Assembly: GCA_041725955.1 (NCBI GenBank)
Contig: JBGRQE010000005.1
Span: forward strand, 1 to 64,000
From: JBGRPZ01 sp041725955
GTDB taxonomy: Bacteria > Bacteroidota > Bacteroidia > Bacteroidales > JBGRPZ01
Direction of reading: 5' to 3'
DNA length: 64,000 bases
The position numbers and the translations under genes are program-made. The notes beneath the pieces are model-generated. The model made no database searches. It saw only the letters and a program-made list of their open reading frames with translations, and was not told the DNA's origin. Positions within the stretch are counted from its first letter, which is position 1; every line of letters starts with the position of its first letter. Below are positions 54,823 through 63,007 of this stretch, in pieces.

Positions 54823-56256
54823 ATGAAGTTTAAACCAGAAAAGTATAGTATCGAAGATAGGCCAATGGAGCCATTCATCGATTCGGAAGAAATTTGGGAC
54901 TTAATAAACAACACTAAAGCCTCCAAAGAACGAGTAAAGGAAGTTATTCAAAAATCGCTTTCTAAAGAACGCCTTACATTAGAAGAAACTGCGGTTTTAA
55001 TTAATGCAGACGATCCGGAACTGATTGCCGAAATCAAAAAAGGAGCTCAACAGTTAAAAGAACAAGTTTATGGGAATCGCATTGTTTTATTCGCTCCTCT
55101 TTATGTAGGGAATAAATGTAAAAACAATTGCAAATACTGTGGATTTCGTTCTTCAAATAAAGATGCTATTCGAAAAACTCTTTCTGAAGAAGAATTAGTT
55201 AAGGAAACAAAAGCACTTGAAAGAAATGGCCAAAAACGGTTAATTCTCGTTTATGGTGAACATACTGAATACAGCCCGGAATTTATTGCTGAAACGGCAA
55301 AAACAGTCTATAACGTAAAAGAAGGCAACGGAGAAATCCGTCGTGTGAATATCAATGCTGCTCCTCTTGAAATTGAAGGATTTAAAACTGTTGCTGAGGC
55401 GGGAATTGGAACCTACCAAATTTTTCAGGAAACTTATAATAAAGAAGCTTACGAAAAATATCATCTTGGAGGTAAGAAGAAAGATTATAATTATCGACTA
55501 ACCTCTCTAGACAGAGCACAAGAAGCCGGTTTAGATGATGTTGGTATTGGTGCACTATTCGGATTATACGATTGGAAATTTGAAGTTATGGGTTTAGTTC
55601 GTCATACGAATCACCTTGAGGCATGTTACAATGTAGGCCCACATACCATTTCTTTTCCAAGGATTCAAGAAGCATCATCTCTGGATATTAATCCAAATTA
55701 TATAGTTAATGATGAGGAATTTACAAGACTAGTAGCTATTTTAAGACTTGCAGTTCCTTACACTGGACTAATTTTAACTGCCAGAGAAAACCATAACATT
55801 AGAAAAGAAGTTCTTAAGTATGGAGTTTCTCAAATCGATGGAGGAACGAAGCTGGAAATTGGATCTTATTCAGAAGAAGAATCTCCTGAACAAGATTTAA
55901 ATCGAGAACAATTTCTAATCAATGATTCTCGCACCCTAGGTGAGGTTATTGAAGAACTTCTTGATCAAGAATATCTTCCATCTTTTTGTACTGCCTGCTA
56001 CCGCTTAGGAAGAACAGGAGAACATTTTATGGAATTTTCTGTTCCGGGATTTATCAAACGTTTCTGCACGCCGAATGCAATGCTCACTCTTTCTGAATAT
56101 TTAGAAGATTATGCTAAAGAGCACGTAAAAGCAAAAGGATGGGAAATGATCGAAAGACAACTCCAGGTACTTGAAAAGAATGGACAAAAAAATGTTCCTG
56201 AAATTCGAGATAGAATACAGAAAATAAAAGATGGACAAAGAGATTTGTACTTTTAA
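54823..56256 (+). CDS. hydG: [FeFe]-hydrogenase maturase HydG (radical SAM tyrosine lyase)
   Basis: HydG cleaves tyrosine to p-cresol and dehydroglycine, producing the CO and CN ligands of the H-cluster on an Fe-cysteine complex. The 477-residue protein has the radical-SAM motif C99-x3-C103-x2-C106 (CKNNCKYC) and the HydG-specific C-terminal auxiliary cluster site Cx2C-x22-C in FCTACYRLGRTGEHFMEFSVPG...FC. LVYGEHTEYSPEFIAETAKTVY is also conserved. The presence of the C-terminal cluster separates it from ThiH. The structural hydrogenase is not in this window. It is transcribed alone and ends at a strong terminator; hydF and hydE lie 4.4 kb downstream. Confidence 0.97.
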   Translation: MKFKPEKYSIEDRPMEPFIDSEEIWDLINNTKASKERVKEVIQKSLSKERLTLEETAVLINADDPELIAEIKKGAQQLKEQVYGNRIVLFAPLYVGNKCKNNCKYCGFRSSNKDAIRKTLSEEELVKETKALERNGQKRLILVYGEHTEYSPEFIAETAKTVYNVKEGNGEIRRVNINAAPLEIEGFKTVAEAGIGTYQIFQETYNKEAYEKYHLGGKKKDYNYRLTSLDRAQEAGLDDVGIGALFGLYDWKFEVMGLVRHTNHLEACYNVGPHTISFPRIQEASSLDINPNYIVNDEEFTRLVAILRLAVPYTGLILTARENHNIRKEVLKYGVSQIDGGTKLEIGSYSEEESPEQDLNREQFLINDSRTLGEVIEELLDQEYLPSFCTACYRLGRTGEHFMEFSVPGFIKRFCTPNAMLTLSEYLEDYAKEHVKAKGWEMIERQLQVLEKNGQKNVPEIRDRIQKIKDGQRDLYF

Positions 56257-56263
56257 TTTCAGT

Positions 56264-56300
56264 AAAAAGGCTATTCAAAAAGTATTGAATAGCCTTTTTG
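56264..56300 (+). terminator. Terminator of hydG
   Basis: A 14-bp perfect stem (56264-56277 with 56286-56299, AAAAAGGCTATTCA and complement). Its reverse complement is almost identical to the thiC terminator at 3992-4023. Confidence 0.88.
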
Positions 56301-56537
56301 TTATGTTCTATTAAACAAAAGGACAATAAAATTCCGTTAACCTACTACTACCTATCTATAATATCTTTATATAACCTAAAGCTTAAAATAGCAAACAAAT
56401 ACTTACATCTCCTAATTATCTAAAAACAACAAAGTTACCTATTAAAGCATTTTACCCATTTCAACACAATCACAAATAATATTTATTTGAGCAAAAAATA
56501 AATCTAGTTGTTATACTAATCAATTGCATCTAGAATT

Positions 56538-57374
56538 ATGAAAAAATACGAAACACTTATTCGAGAACTGAATCAAATCAGATTCAAGAAAAATATAAAG
56601 GTCCCATCCAGGCATCTAACACAACAATTTGTAGATACATGCTCAGAAATTTTATTTCCTGTAAACATAGATCAGCACAAGGATAATCTACAAACAAGTA
56701 AATTCATTAAGGCTGAGTATATTTTGAGAAGTCTTATATATTCTATTAGTGAAACAGAATGTCCTGAAGGAAATCAGATTTGCAATAATTTTTTTGAGAA
56801 ATTCCCTGAAATTGCCAGTTCATTAATGGAAGATGCTCAAACAATTTATGATTTTGACCCCGCTGCAAGATCTGTTGATGAAGTTATTGCAGGATATCCA
56901 GGCTTTTTTAGCATAATGGTGTATCGTCTTAGTCATGTCCTTTATAACTTTGATATTCCTCTAATCCCAAGGCTTATGAGTGAATATGCACATAGTAAAA
57001 CAGGAATAGAGATTAGTCCAGGAGCAAAAATTGGTAAATCATTCTTTATTGATCATGGTACTGGAATTGTAATAGGTGAAACTGCAATTATATATGATAA
57101 TGTTAAAATTTATCAAGGCGTTACTCTCGGGGCTATGCAAGTAGATAAATCATTAGCACAAACAAAAAGACATCCTACCATAGAAAACAATACAATTATT
57201 TATTCGAATTCAACTATTCTAGGTGGAGATACAGTAATTGGCCATGATAGCATCGTAGGTGGCAATGTATTCCTAACAAAAAGTATCCCACCCAACTCTA
57301 TAGTTTATCAACAATCAGAAGTTAAAATTCGAAATCAAGATAAAAAATCATCTCCAATAGATTTTCAAATTTAA
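56538..57374 (+). CDS. cysE: Serine O-acetyltransferase
   Basis: The enzyme acetylates serine to O-acetylserine for cysteine synthesis. The 278-residue protein has an N-terminal helical domain (1-140, containing FDPAARSVDEVIAGYPGFFSIMVYRLSH) and a left-handed beta-helix of hexapeptide repeats (about 150-265; IEISPGAKIGKSFFIDHGTGIVIGETAIIYDNVKIYQGVTLGA). The catalytic HGTG is intact. It is the longer EpsC-like form. The O-acetylserine sulfhydrylase gene starts 5 bases downstream, an obvious cysE-cysK operon. Confidence 0.94.
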   Translation: MKKYETLIRELNQIRFKKNIKVPSRHLTQQFVDTCSEILFPVNIDQHKDNLQTSKFIKAEYILRSLIYSISETECPEGNQICNNFFEKFPEIASSLMEDAQTIYDFDPAARSVDEVIAGYPGFFSIMVYRLSHVLYNFDIPLIPRLMSEYAHSKTGIEISPGAKIGKSFFIDHGTGIVIGETAIIYDNVKIYQGVTLGAMQVDKSLAQTKRHPTIENNTIIYSNSTILGGDTVIGHDSIVGGNVFLTKSIPPNSIVYQQSEVKIRNQDKKSSPIDFQI

Positions 57375-57379
57375 AAATA

Positions 57380-58291
57380 ATGAAAGCAAATAATATAATT
57401 GACACAATAGGTAATACCCCATTGGTAAAACTTCAAAACACTTTTGAGAAAAATATTGAAGTTTGGATTAAACTAGAAAAGATGAATCCTGGGGGAAGTA
57501 TCAAAGACCGGATAGCAATGGCTATGGTTGAAGATGCTGAAAATAAAAACATTCTTAACAAAGACTCTATTATTATTGAACCTACATCGGGAAACACAGG
57601 AGTTGGATTGGCAATGGTTGCAGCTGCAAAAAAATACAGACTCCTTTTGGTAATGCCAGAATCTATGTCTGTAGAAAGACGAAAGCTTATGGCTGCATAT
57701 GGTGCCGAATTTGTGCTTACTCCAAAGGAAGAAGGTATGCCAGGAGCAATTCAAAAAGCATTTGATTTGCATAAAAAATATAAAAACTCTTGGATTCCTT
57801 CTCAATTTGAAAACGAAGCCAATATAGAAATCCACAGAAAAGCGACAGCTAAAGAAATCCTAAAAGACCTTGAACAGCCAATAGATTTCATTTTTGCTGG
57901 AGTAGGAACAGGTGGCCATCTTACTGGTGTAAGTGAAGTGGTCAAAGAAAGATACCCAAACTGCAAAACATTTGCAGTGGAGCCGAAAAACTCTGCTGTA
58001 ATTTCTGGTGAATCACCTGGTTCACATAAAATACAAGGAATTGGAGCAGGTTTTATCCCTAAGAACCTACATACAGAACTTATTGATAATATTGTTAAAA
58101 TTGATGATAACGAAGCCTTGCTTGAAGCAAAAAATTTAGCATTGAATGAAGGTATTCTTTGTGGAATATCAACGGGTGCAAATATAAGTGCAATCAAGAA
58201 AAAATTAAACTCAATTCCTGAGAACTCCGTTGTAGTTACCTTCAATTACGATACAGGAGAAAGATATCTTTCAATAGAAAACCTGTTTTAG
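57380..58291 (+). CDS. cysK: Cysteine synthase (O-acetylserine sulfhydrylase)
   Basis: A PLP-dependent fold-type II enzyme that makes cysteine from O-acetylserine and sulfide. The 303-residue protein begins NIIDTIGNTPLVKL, has the PLP lysine in MNPGGSIKDR (about Lys43), the substrate loop EPTSGNTGVGLAM, the phosphate-binding GVGTGGHLTGV and the C-terminal GISTGANISA. Length and motifs fit CysK better than cystathionine beta-synthase. It pairs with cysE. The operon sits between hydG and hydFE. Confidence 0.94.
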   Translation: MKANNIIDTIGNTPLVKLQNTFEKNIEVWIKLEKMNPGGSIKDRIAMAMVEDAENKNILNKDSIIIEPTSGNTGVGLAMVAAAKKYRLLLVMPESMSVERRKLMAAYGAEFVLTPKEEGMPGAIQKAFDLHKKYKNSWIPSQFENEANIEIHRKATAKEILKDLEQPIDFIFAGVGTGGHLTGVSEVVKERYPNCKTFAVEPKNSAVISGESPGSHKIQGIGAGFIPKNLHTELIDNIVKIDDNEALLEAKNLALNEGILCGISTGANISAIKKKLNSIPENSVVVTFNYDTGERYLSIENLF

Positions 58292-58299
58292 CTCTCAAC

Positions 58300-58337
58300 T
58301 ATGAAAACCTTTGTTTACTTACAAAGGTTTTCATAGT
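58300..58337. terminator. Bidirectional terminator after cysK, overlapping the lipoprotein 3' end
   Basis: A 16-bp perfect stem (58300-58315 with 58322-58337, CTATGAAAACCTTTGT and complement) around a 6-base loop. The right arm and loop are also the last codons and stop of the minus-strand lipoprotein gene. Confidence 0.8.
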
Positions 58338-58677
58338 AATAATTATAGTTCTTTTCTTCAGACCTTGTAAACATAATATACTTCTCTCCCTGATTAAAGA
58401 GTACAATCTTCTTTCCTGTTTTTTGGGTTACTATTGCCCTTATTGGATATCTATATATTGCTGAATCTGGATTATATATTGCTTGAAGTAATAATAGGGT
58501 ATCATTGCCTAAACTAATTGGATCTAAAAATACATTTGTATTAAAATGAGCCTGATAAATCACATTTTCATATCTGGGAAAATACCCTTTTTTACATTCC
58601 TTTTCAAGATCTTTTTTACTACAAGACATTAAAAGTGTAAAAGAAAAAAGAAAAAACAAACTTTTTTTCAACTTCAT
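58315..58677 (-). CDS. Small hypothetical lipoprotein
   Basis: A 120-residue protein with a lipoprotein signal peptide (MKLKKSLFFLFSFTLLMSC, Cys19 lipobox). The mature part has four Cys-poor beta-type segments (VIYQAHFNTNVFLDP, DTLLLLQAIYNPDSA, YPIRAIVTQKTGKKIVLFNQG, YIMFTRSEEKNY) with no family I recognise. It is encoded against its neighbours. Its final six codons lie in the hairpin shared with cysK, so the gene ends inside a terminator. Confidence 0.7.
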   Translation of the reverse strand: MKLKKSLFFLFSFTLLMSCSKKDLEKECKKGYFPRYENVIYQAHFNTNVFLDPISLGNDTLLLLQAIYNPDSAIYRYPIRAIVTQKTGKKIVLFNQGEKYIMFTRSEEKNYNYYYENLCK

Positions 58678-58760
58678 AACTATCCAATTTATTCATTAAA
58701 TAAATCTCAAAGATATAAAGCCAAGTTAAATAAGAGAGTAATAATTTAAAAAATTATCTC

Positions 58761-59558
58761 ATGAGTATTTTTAAAAAAATATCTTTACTTACACTGCTTC
58801 CTATACTTCTTTTCATATTTCTTTTTAAAACAATCAACTATGCCGCTGAAGAAAAGACAAAACAAGGCTACTACCCTGCAAATCCTCAAAAAGGAATAGT
58901 GATTTTAGAACTATTTAGTTCTCAAGGGTGTAGCTCTTGTCCAAAAGCAGATTATCTTTTGACAAATATCCAAGAAAAGGCAATTCATCTAAATGAAAAT
59001 ATTATGTATTTAAACTTTCATGTTGACTATTGGAACTACTTAGGCTGGGTAGATCCATTTAGCAAATATGAATTCACACAAAGACAACATTGGTATAATC
59101 AAGCTTTTAAATTAAATAGCATTTACACTCCTCAACTTATTATTAATGGGAATTTCCAGATAATTGGATCATTAAAACAAAAAATAGAAACTGAAATACA
59201 AAATAGGCTAAAACAACCTCTCAAAGTACAATTAAAAGATATAGTAACACATTTTTCTAACGACAGCATTTCTATTTCGGGATCACTTATTGGTATTAAT
59301 GACGAACAATTATTAAATATTGCTGTTCTACAAAAAAGTGCAGTTACGGAAATTAAATCTGGAGAAAATAAAGGCTTAAAATTGAATAACACTAACATTG
59401 TAAGAGCTTTTAAAACAATAAATATTCAGAACAACAATGTTTTTAATATAAAAATCAACAAACCAGACAAACTTTCTGAAGAACAAATTCGAGTTGTTTT
59501 ATATGCTCAAAACAAAAATACATTAGAGGTAACTGCAGGCTGCTTTATTACAAACTAA
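58761..59558 (+). CDS. Exported DUF1223 thioredoxin-like protein
   Basis: A 265-residue protein with an N-terminal signal or anchor segment (about 5-27). The thioredoxin-like domain opens VILELFSSQGCSSCPKADYLL, with the CxxC motif, followed by LNFHVDYWNYLGWVDPFSKYEFTQRQHWYN and YTPQLIINGNFQIIGS, all typical of DUF1223. It acts outside the cytoplasm and may be a thiol oxidoreductase; the family has no firm function. It is 4 bases from msrA on the same strand, so a shared role in periplasmic redox repair is plausible. Confidence 0.87.
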   Translation: MSIFKKISLLTLLPILLFIFLFKTINYAAEEKTKQGYYPANPQKGIVILELFSSQGCSSCPKADYLLTNIQEKAIHLNENIMYLNFHVDYWNYLGWVDPFSKYEFTQRQHWYNQAFKLNSIYTPQLIINGNFQIIGSLKQKIETEIQNRLKQPLKVQLKDIVTHFSNDSISISGSLIGINDEQLLNIAVLQKSAVTEIKSGENKGLKLNNTNIVRAFKTINIQNNNVFNIKINKPDKLSEEQIRVVLYAQNKNTLEVTAGCFITN

Positions 59559-59562
59559 ATCT

Positions 59563-60240
59563 ATGAAGATGAAAACCAGACAATTTGTTTCAGCCTTGGC
59601 AACTTTTATACTTTTATTGGGAGCTGGCATAATTATAAATAATCCTAAAGCAATTGCTTTACCAAAACATAATATAATGGAAGATAATCAAATATATGAT
59701 ACTGCAACTTTTGGAATGGGCTGTTTTTGGTGTACTGAAGCATTTTTCACAGAACTAAAAGGTGTTAAATCAGTAACTGTAGGTTATTCTGGAGGCAAAG
59801 GAAAAAACCCAACATATGATGATGTTGTTTTTGGAAATACGGGATATGCTGAAGTAGCTGAAATCATATATGATCCCAAACTAATTTCATTTAAGGATTT
59901 ATTAGAAGTTTTTTGGAAAGTTCATGATCCAACTACATTAAACAGACAAGGAGCTGACAGAGGAATACAATACAGATCTGTTATCTTTTACCATAATCCA
60001 GAACAAGAACATTTAGCAAAAGAATACAAAATAAAGCTAAATAATTCTGGAGCTTTTTCAAAACCTATAATAACACAAATTGAACCTTTTACAGCATTCT
60101 ACCCCGCAGAGAAGTATCATCAAAATTATTATTCAGACAATAAAAATGCACCTTATTGCACATTTGTAATAAAACCCAAACTAAATAAGTTTAGAAAAGT
60201 TTTTGCTGACAAACTAAAAAAGAATATTTCTGAAAAATAA
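59563..60240 (+). CDS. msrA: Exported peptide-methionine (S)-S-oxide reductase
   Basis: MsrA reduces methionine-S-sulfoxide. The 225-residue protein has an N-terminal hydrophobic export segment (about 8-27), so it works in the periplasm or at the envelope. The catalytic motif GCFWC (Cys54 nucleophile, Cys57) and the conserved TVGYSGG, YDDVVFGNTGYAE and HDPTTLNRQGADRGIQYRS are intact; a distal Cys in APYCTF may resolve. An MsrB domain is not fused. The DUF1223 partner upstream may supply reducing power; that is inference. Confidence 0.94.
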   Translation: MKMKTRQFVSALATFILLLGAGIIINNPKAIALPKHNIMEDNQIYDTATFGMGCFWCTEAFFTELKGVKSVTVGYSGGKGKNPTYDDVVFGNTGYAEVAEIIYDPKLISFKDLLEVFWKVHDPTTLNRQGADRGIQYRSVIFYHNPEQEHLAKEYKIKLNNSGAFSKPIITQIEPFTAFYPAEKYHQNYYSDNKNAPYCTFVIKPKLNKFRKVFADKLKKNISEK

Positions 60241-60324
60241 AGATTAAAACACCTTTTTCTCTTCTAAAGAAAACTTAGGAGGCATTATTGACAAAATATC
60301 TTCACTACATTTCAAAGATAAACA

Positions 60325-60472
60325 AAAAAAGAAGGGGCTATCTTTTAAAGACAGCCCCATTCCGATCTCTCGGAATTTGCTTTATCTACGTTTTTAGCAG
60401 TCGATATTAAGCTAAATCAAAACAAATTCTCGCCAATTCTAGTCTATAAAGACTAGCAATAGTGTAACGAGC
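60325..60472 (-). ncRNA. Candidate small RNA with intrinsic terminator
   Basis: On the minus strand about 148 nt contain, 5' to 3': a helix closed by CTCG/CGAG (60468-60471 with 60429-60432) enclosing CTAGTC/GACTAG (60451-60456 with 60439-60444); a perfect 7-bp hairpin ATTCCGA/TCGGAAT (60359-60376); and a GGGGCT...AGCCCC stem (60334-60358) followed by a T-rich run. The terminator polarity fits only the minus strand, where no protein gene lies upstream within reach. A weak promoter-like TAATTTTTG precedes it. It fills the 390-base gap between msrA and hydF. It matches no RNA family I recognise. Confidence 0.4.
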
Positions 60473-60596
60473 AAAAATTAGTTTCTATTTGATTTTCAAT
60501 AAAAAACTTCACTCTTATAAACTACTATTCATAAAATAAACTATAATAAAAAGCTTCTTTAAACCACGAAATAAAGTAATTATTTACCAAAATCAT

Positions 60597-60604
60597 TACC
60601 TTTG
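60597..60604 (+). promoter_or_regulatory. -7 promoter box of hydFE
   Basis: TACCTTTG matches TAnnTTTG and ends 26 bases before the hydF ATG, making hydF-hydE a unit of its own. Confidence 0.55.
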
Positions 60605-60630
60605 CTCTCCAAATAAAAAACGAGCAAAAA

Positions 60631-61836
60631 ATGAAACCAAAAGGTCGGGAAAACAAACCTCACATAGGAATATTTGGAAGACGAAACAATGGAAAAAGTT
60701 CCTTAATCAATTGTCTTGCTCAGCAAGAACTATCCATAGTATCTGCTATAGCTGGTACTACTACCGACCCCGTAAAAAAAAGCATTGAGATTGAAGGCGT
60801 TGGCCCGGCAATTCTTATAGATACAGCAGGAATTGACGATTTTGGTGAACTTGGCGAAAAAAGGAATAAGAAAAGTAAAAACAGCATTCAAATTATTGAT
60901 TTAGCAATACTTGTTATTACAAATAATGAATTTAATAAAGCTGAAAGAGATTTAATACACTTATTTAAAGAATCAGAAGTACCTTTTTTTATTGTTCATA
61001 ATAAATCTGACCTTTGTAAGATAGATTCAAATCTTAAAAATAATCTGGAAAAAGAATTGAAAACATCTCTTGTTGAATTTTCCTGCAACAAAAACTCTAC
61101 CCCAGATCTTATCTACAATAAAATTAAGCTTCATATTCCAGAGAATATTTATAATAAGCCCTCTTTATTTAAAGGTTTAATCAATAAAAATGAAACAATT
61201 TTATTGATTACACCAATCGATTCTGAAGCTCCCGAAGGAAGAATGATTCTACCTCAAGTTCAGTCTATTAGAGACGCTCTCGACAATAACGCTATTTGCA
61301 TTGTATTAAAAGAAACGCAACTAAAACACTATCTTCAAAACTTTCCTGAACCTAACTTGGTAGTTACTGATAGCCAAATGTTCGGTGAAGTATCAAAAAT
61401 TATTCCTGAACACATCCCTTTAACAGGCTTTAGTATTGTACTTGCTCGTCTTAAAGGTAATTTTGAGCATTATCTAAACGGCACTAAACATATTGACAAC
61501 CTGAAAAATGGTGATAAGATACTACTTCTTGAATCATGCACACATCATGTATCTTGTGATGATATAGGTCGGCATAAAATTCCAAAATGGTTAAAGGAAT
61601 ACACAAAAAAGGATTTAAAATTTGAAATAGTTCCTGGGCTTGCCGAAATTGAACATATAAATGAATACGCAATAGTAATTCAGTGTGGTGGTTGTGTAAT
61701 CACAACTAAACAATTAAAAAACAGACTAACTCCAGCTATAAAAGCAGGAATTCCTGTGAGTAATTATGGCATGACAATCGCTTTTGTTAAAGGTATTTTT
61801 AAAAGAGCTATAGCTCCTTTTGAACAAAATAATTAG
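60631..61836 (+). CDS. hydF: [FeFe]-hydrogenase maturation GTPase HydF
   Basis: HydF is the GTPase scaffold on which the [2Fe] subcluster is assembled and from which it is delivered to the hydrogenase. The 401-residue protein has the G1 P-loop GRRNNGKSSLI (16-26), G3 DTAG (64-67), G4 NKSD (124-127), a central dimerisation domain, and a C-terminal iron-sulfur site formed by C303-x-H305 (SCTHH) and C352-x2-C355 (QCGGC). All functional elements are present. hydE begins 4 bases after its stop. Confidence 0.96.
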   Translation: MKPKGRENKPHIGIFGRRNNGKSSLINCLAQQELSIVSAIAGTTTDPVKKSIEIEGVGPAILIDTAGIDDFGELGEKRNKKSKNSIQIIDLAILVITNNEFNKAERDLIHLFKESEVPFFIVHNKSDLCKIDSNLKNNLEKELKTSLVEFSCNKNSTPDLIYNKIKLHIPENIYNKPSLFKGLINKNETILLITPIDSEAPEGRMILPQVQSIRDALDNNAICIVLKETQLKHYLQNFPEPNLVVTDSQMFGEVSKIIPEHIPLTGFSIVLARLKGNFEHYLNGTKHIDNLKNGDKILLLESCTHHVSCDDIGRHKIPKWLKEYTKKDLKFEIVPGLAEIEHINEYAIVIQCGGCVITTKQLKNRLTPAIKAGIPVSNYGMTIAFVKGIFKRAIAPFEQNN

Positions 61837-61840
61837 AGAA

Positions 61841-62923
61841 ATGAATATTGACCACATATTAAACAAAGAGAACTTTACTAAAGAGGATATTATTTATCTT
61901 TTAAGTTTAAAAGATGAAAATGATCTTCAGAAATTAGCAAAGAAAGCCCTGGAAGTAAAGTCCAAACATGTAGGTAGAGTCGTTTATTATCGCGGACTTG
62001 TTGAGTTCTCAAATATTTGTGCTAAAAACTGCTACTATTGTGGTATTCGTCGTGATAATAGAAATACGAACAGATATAATGTTTCTGATGATGAAATACT
62101 AGAAGCAGCAAAGTATTCGTATGAAAATGGATATGGATCCTTGGTTCTTCAATCAGGAGAACTTGATTCGCCATACTTTATTGACCGAATAGACAATTTA
62201 TTAAGAGAAATAAAAAAGCTTTCAAATAACGAACTTGGAATCACTCTAAGTTGTGGAGAACAGTCTAAAGAAACCTATCAACGATGGTTTGAAAGTGGTG
62301 CTCACCGATACTTACTTCGCATTGAAAGTTCTGTTGAATCGCTTTATTACAGGATTCATCCACGAGATAAAAAACATGACTTCCAAACCCGAATAAAAGC
62401 ACTACAAGACCTAAAAGAAGTAGGGTATCAAACAGGCACAGGAGTAATGATCGGACTTCCTTTTCAGAAGATAGAAGATTTAGCGGATGATCTACTATTT
62501 TTCAAAAACATTGATGTAGACATGATTGGTATGGGACCTTATATTGAACATGAAGACACTCCCCTGTATCAATTCTCACACCTCCTTATGCCAAAGGAAG
62601 AAAGATTTAAGCTAGCATTAAGAATGATTGCGGTCTTACGAATATTAATGAAAGATATTAATATTGCTGCTGCCACAGCTCTGCAAGCAATCGATCCCAT
62701 TGGTAGAGAAAAAGCATTAAGTGTTGGTGCAAATGTAATTATGCCTAACATTACTTCGAATGAATATCGAGGAGATTACCTTTTATATGAGAATAAACCT
62801 TGTATAGACGAAAACGCCGAAGATTGCAAGAGCTGTCTGGAGGCAAGAATTCACTTAGCTGGAGATTCAATAGGTTATAATGAATGGGGAGATTCAAAAC
62901 ATTTTAAAAATAGAAAAAGATAA
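61841..62923 (+). CDS. hydE: [FeFe]-hydrogenase maturase HydE (radical SAM)
   Basis: HydE acts on the Fe(CO)2(CN)-cysteine product of HydG during H-cluster assembly. The 360-residue protein has the radical-SAM motif C60-x3-C64-x2-C67 (CAKNCYYC) and the extra C-terminal cysteines C-x7-C-x2-C (CIDENAEDCKSC) of the second cluster seen in some HydE proteins. LQSGELDSPYF and IGLPFQKIEDLADDLLFFK are typical of the HydE/BioB-like barrel. The start is ATG 61841; an upstream TTG at 61820 would overlap hydF. With hydF and hydG in the same window the maturation set is complete. Confidence 0.95.
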   Translation: MNIDHILNKENFTKEDIIYLLSLKDENDLQKLAKKALEVKSKHVGRVVYYRGLVEFSNICAKNCYYCGIRRDNRNTNRYNVSDDEILEAAKYSYENGYGSLVLQSGELDSPYFIDRIDNLLREIKKLSNNELGITLSCGEQSKETYQRWFESGAHRYLLRIESSVESLYYRIHPRDKKHDFQTRIKALQDLKEVGYQTGTGVMIGLPFQKIEDLADDLLFFKNIDVDMIGMGPYIEHEDTPLYQFSHLLMPKEERFKLALRMIAVLRILMKDINIAAATALQAIDPIGREKALSVGANVIMPNITSNEYRGDYLLYENKPCIDENAEDCKSCLEARIHLAGDSIGYNEWGDSKHFKNRKR

Positions 62924-63007
62924 AATCATAAAAATTGTACCTTTATAAGGTAATAATTTGATATTATTTTGCTAACAAAACTAATAGAACTTGATTGTGT
63001 AATATAT

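Noticed and set aside
54823..56256. ThiH (tyrosine lyase of thiamine synthesis)
   Set aside because: The C-terminal Cx2C-x22-C auxiliary-cluster motif is present, which marks HydG and is lacking in ThiH; hydF and hydE are nearby.
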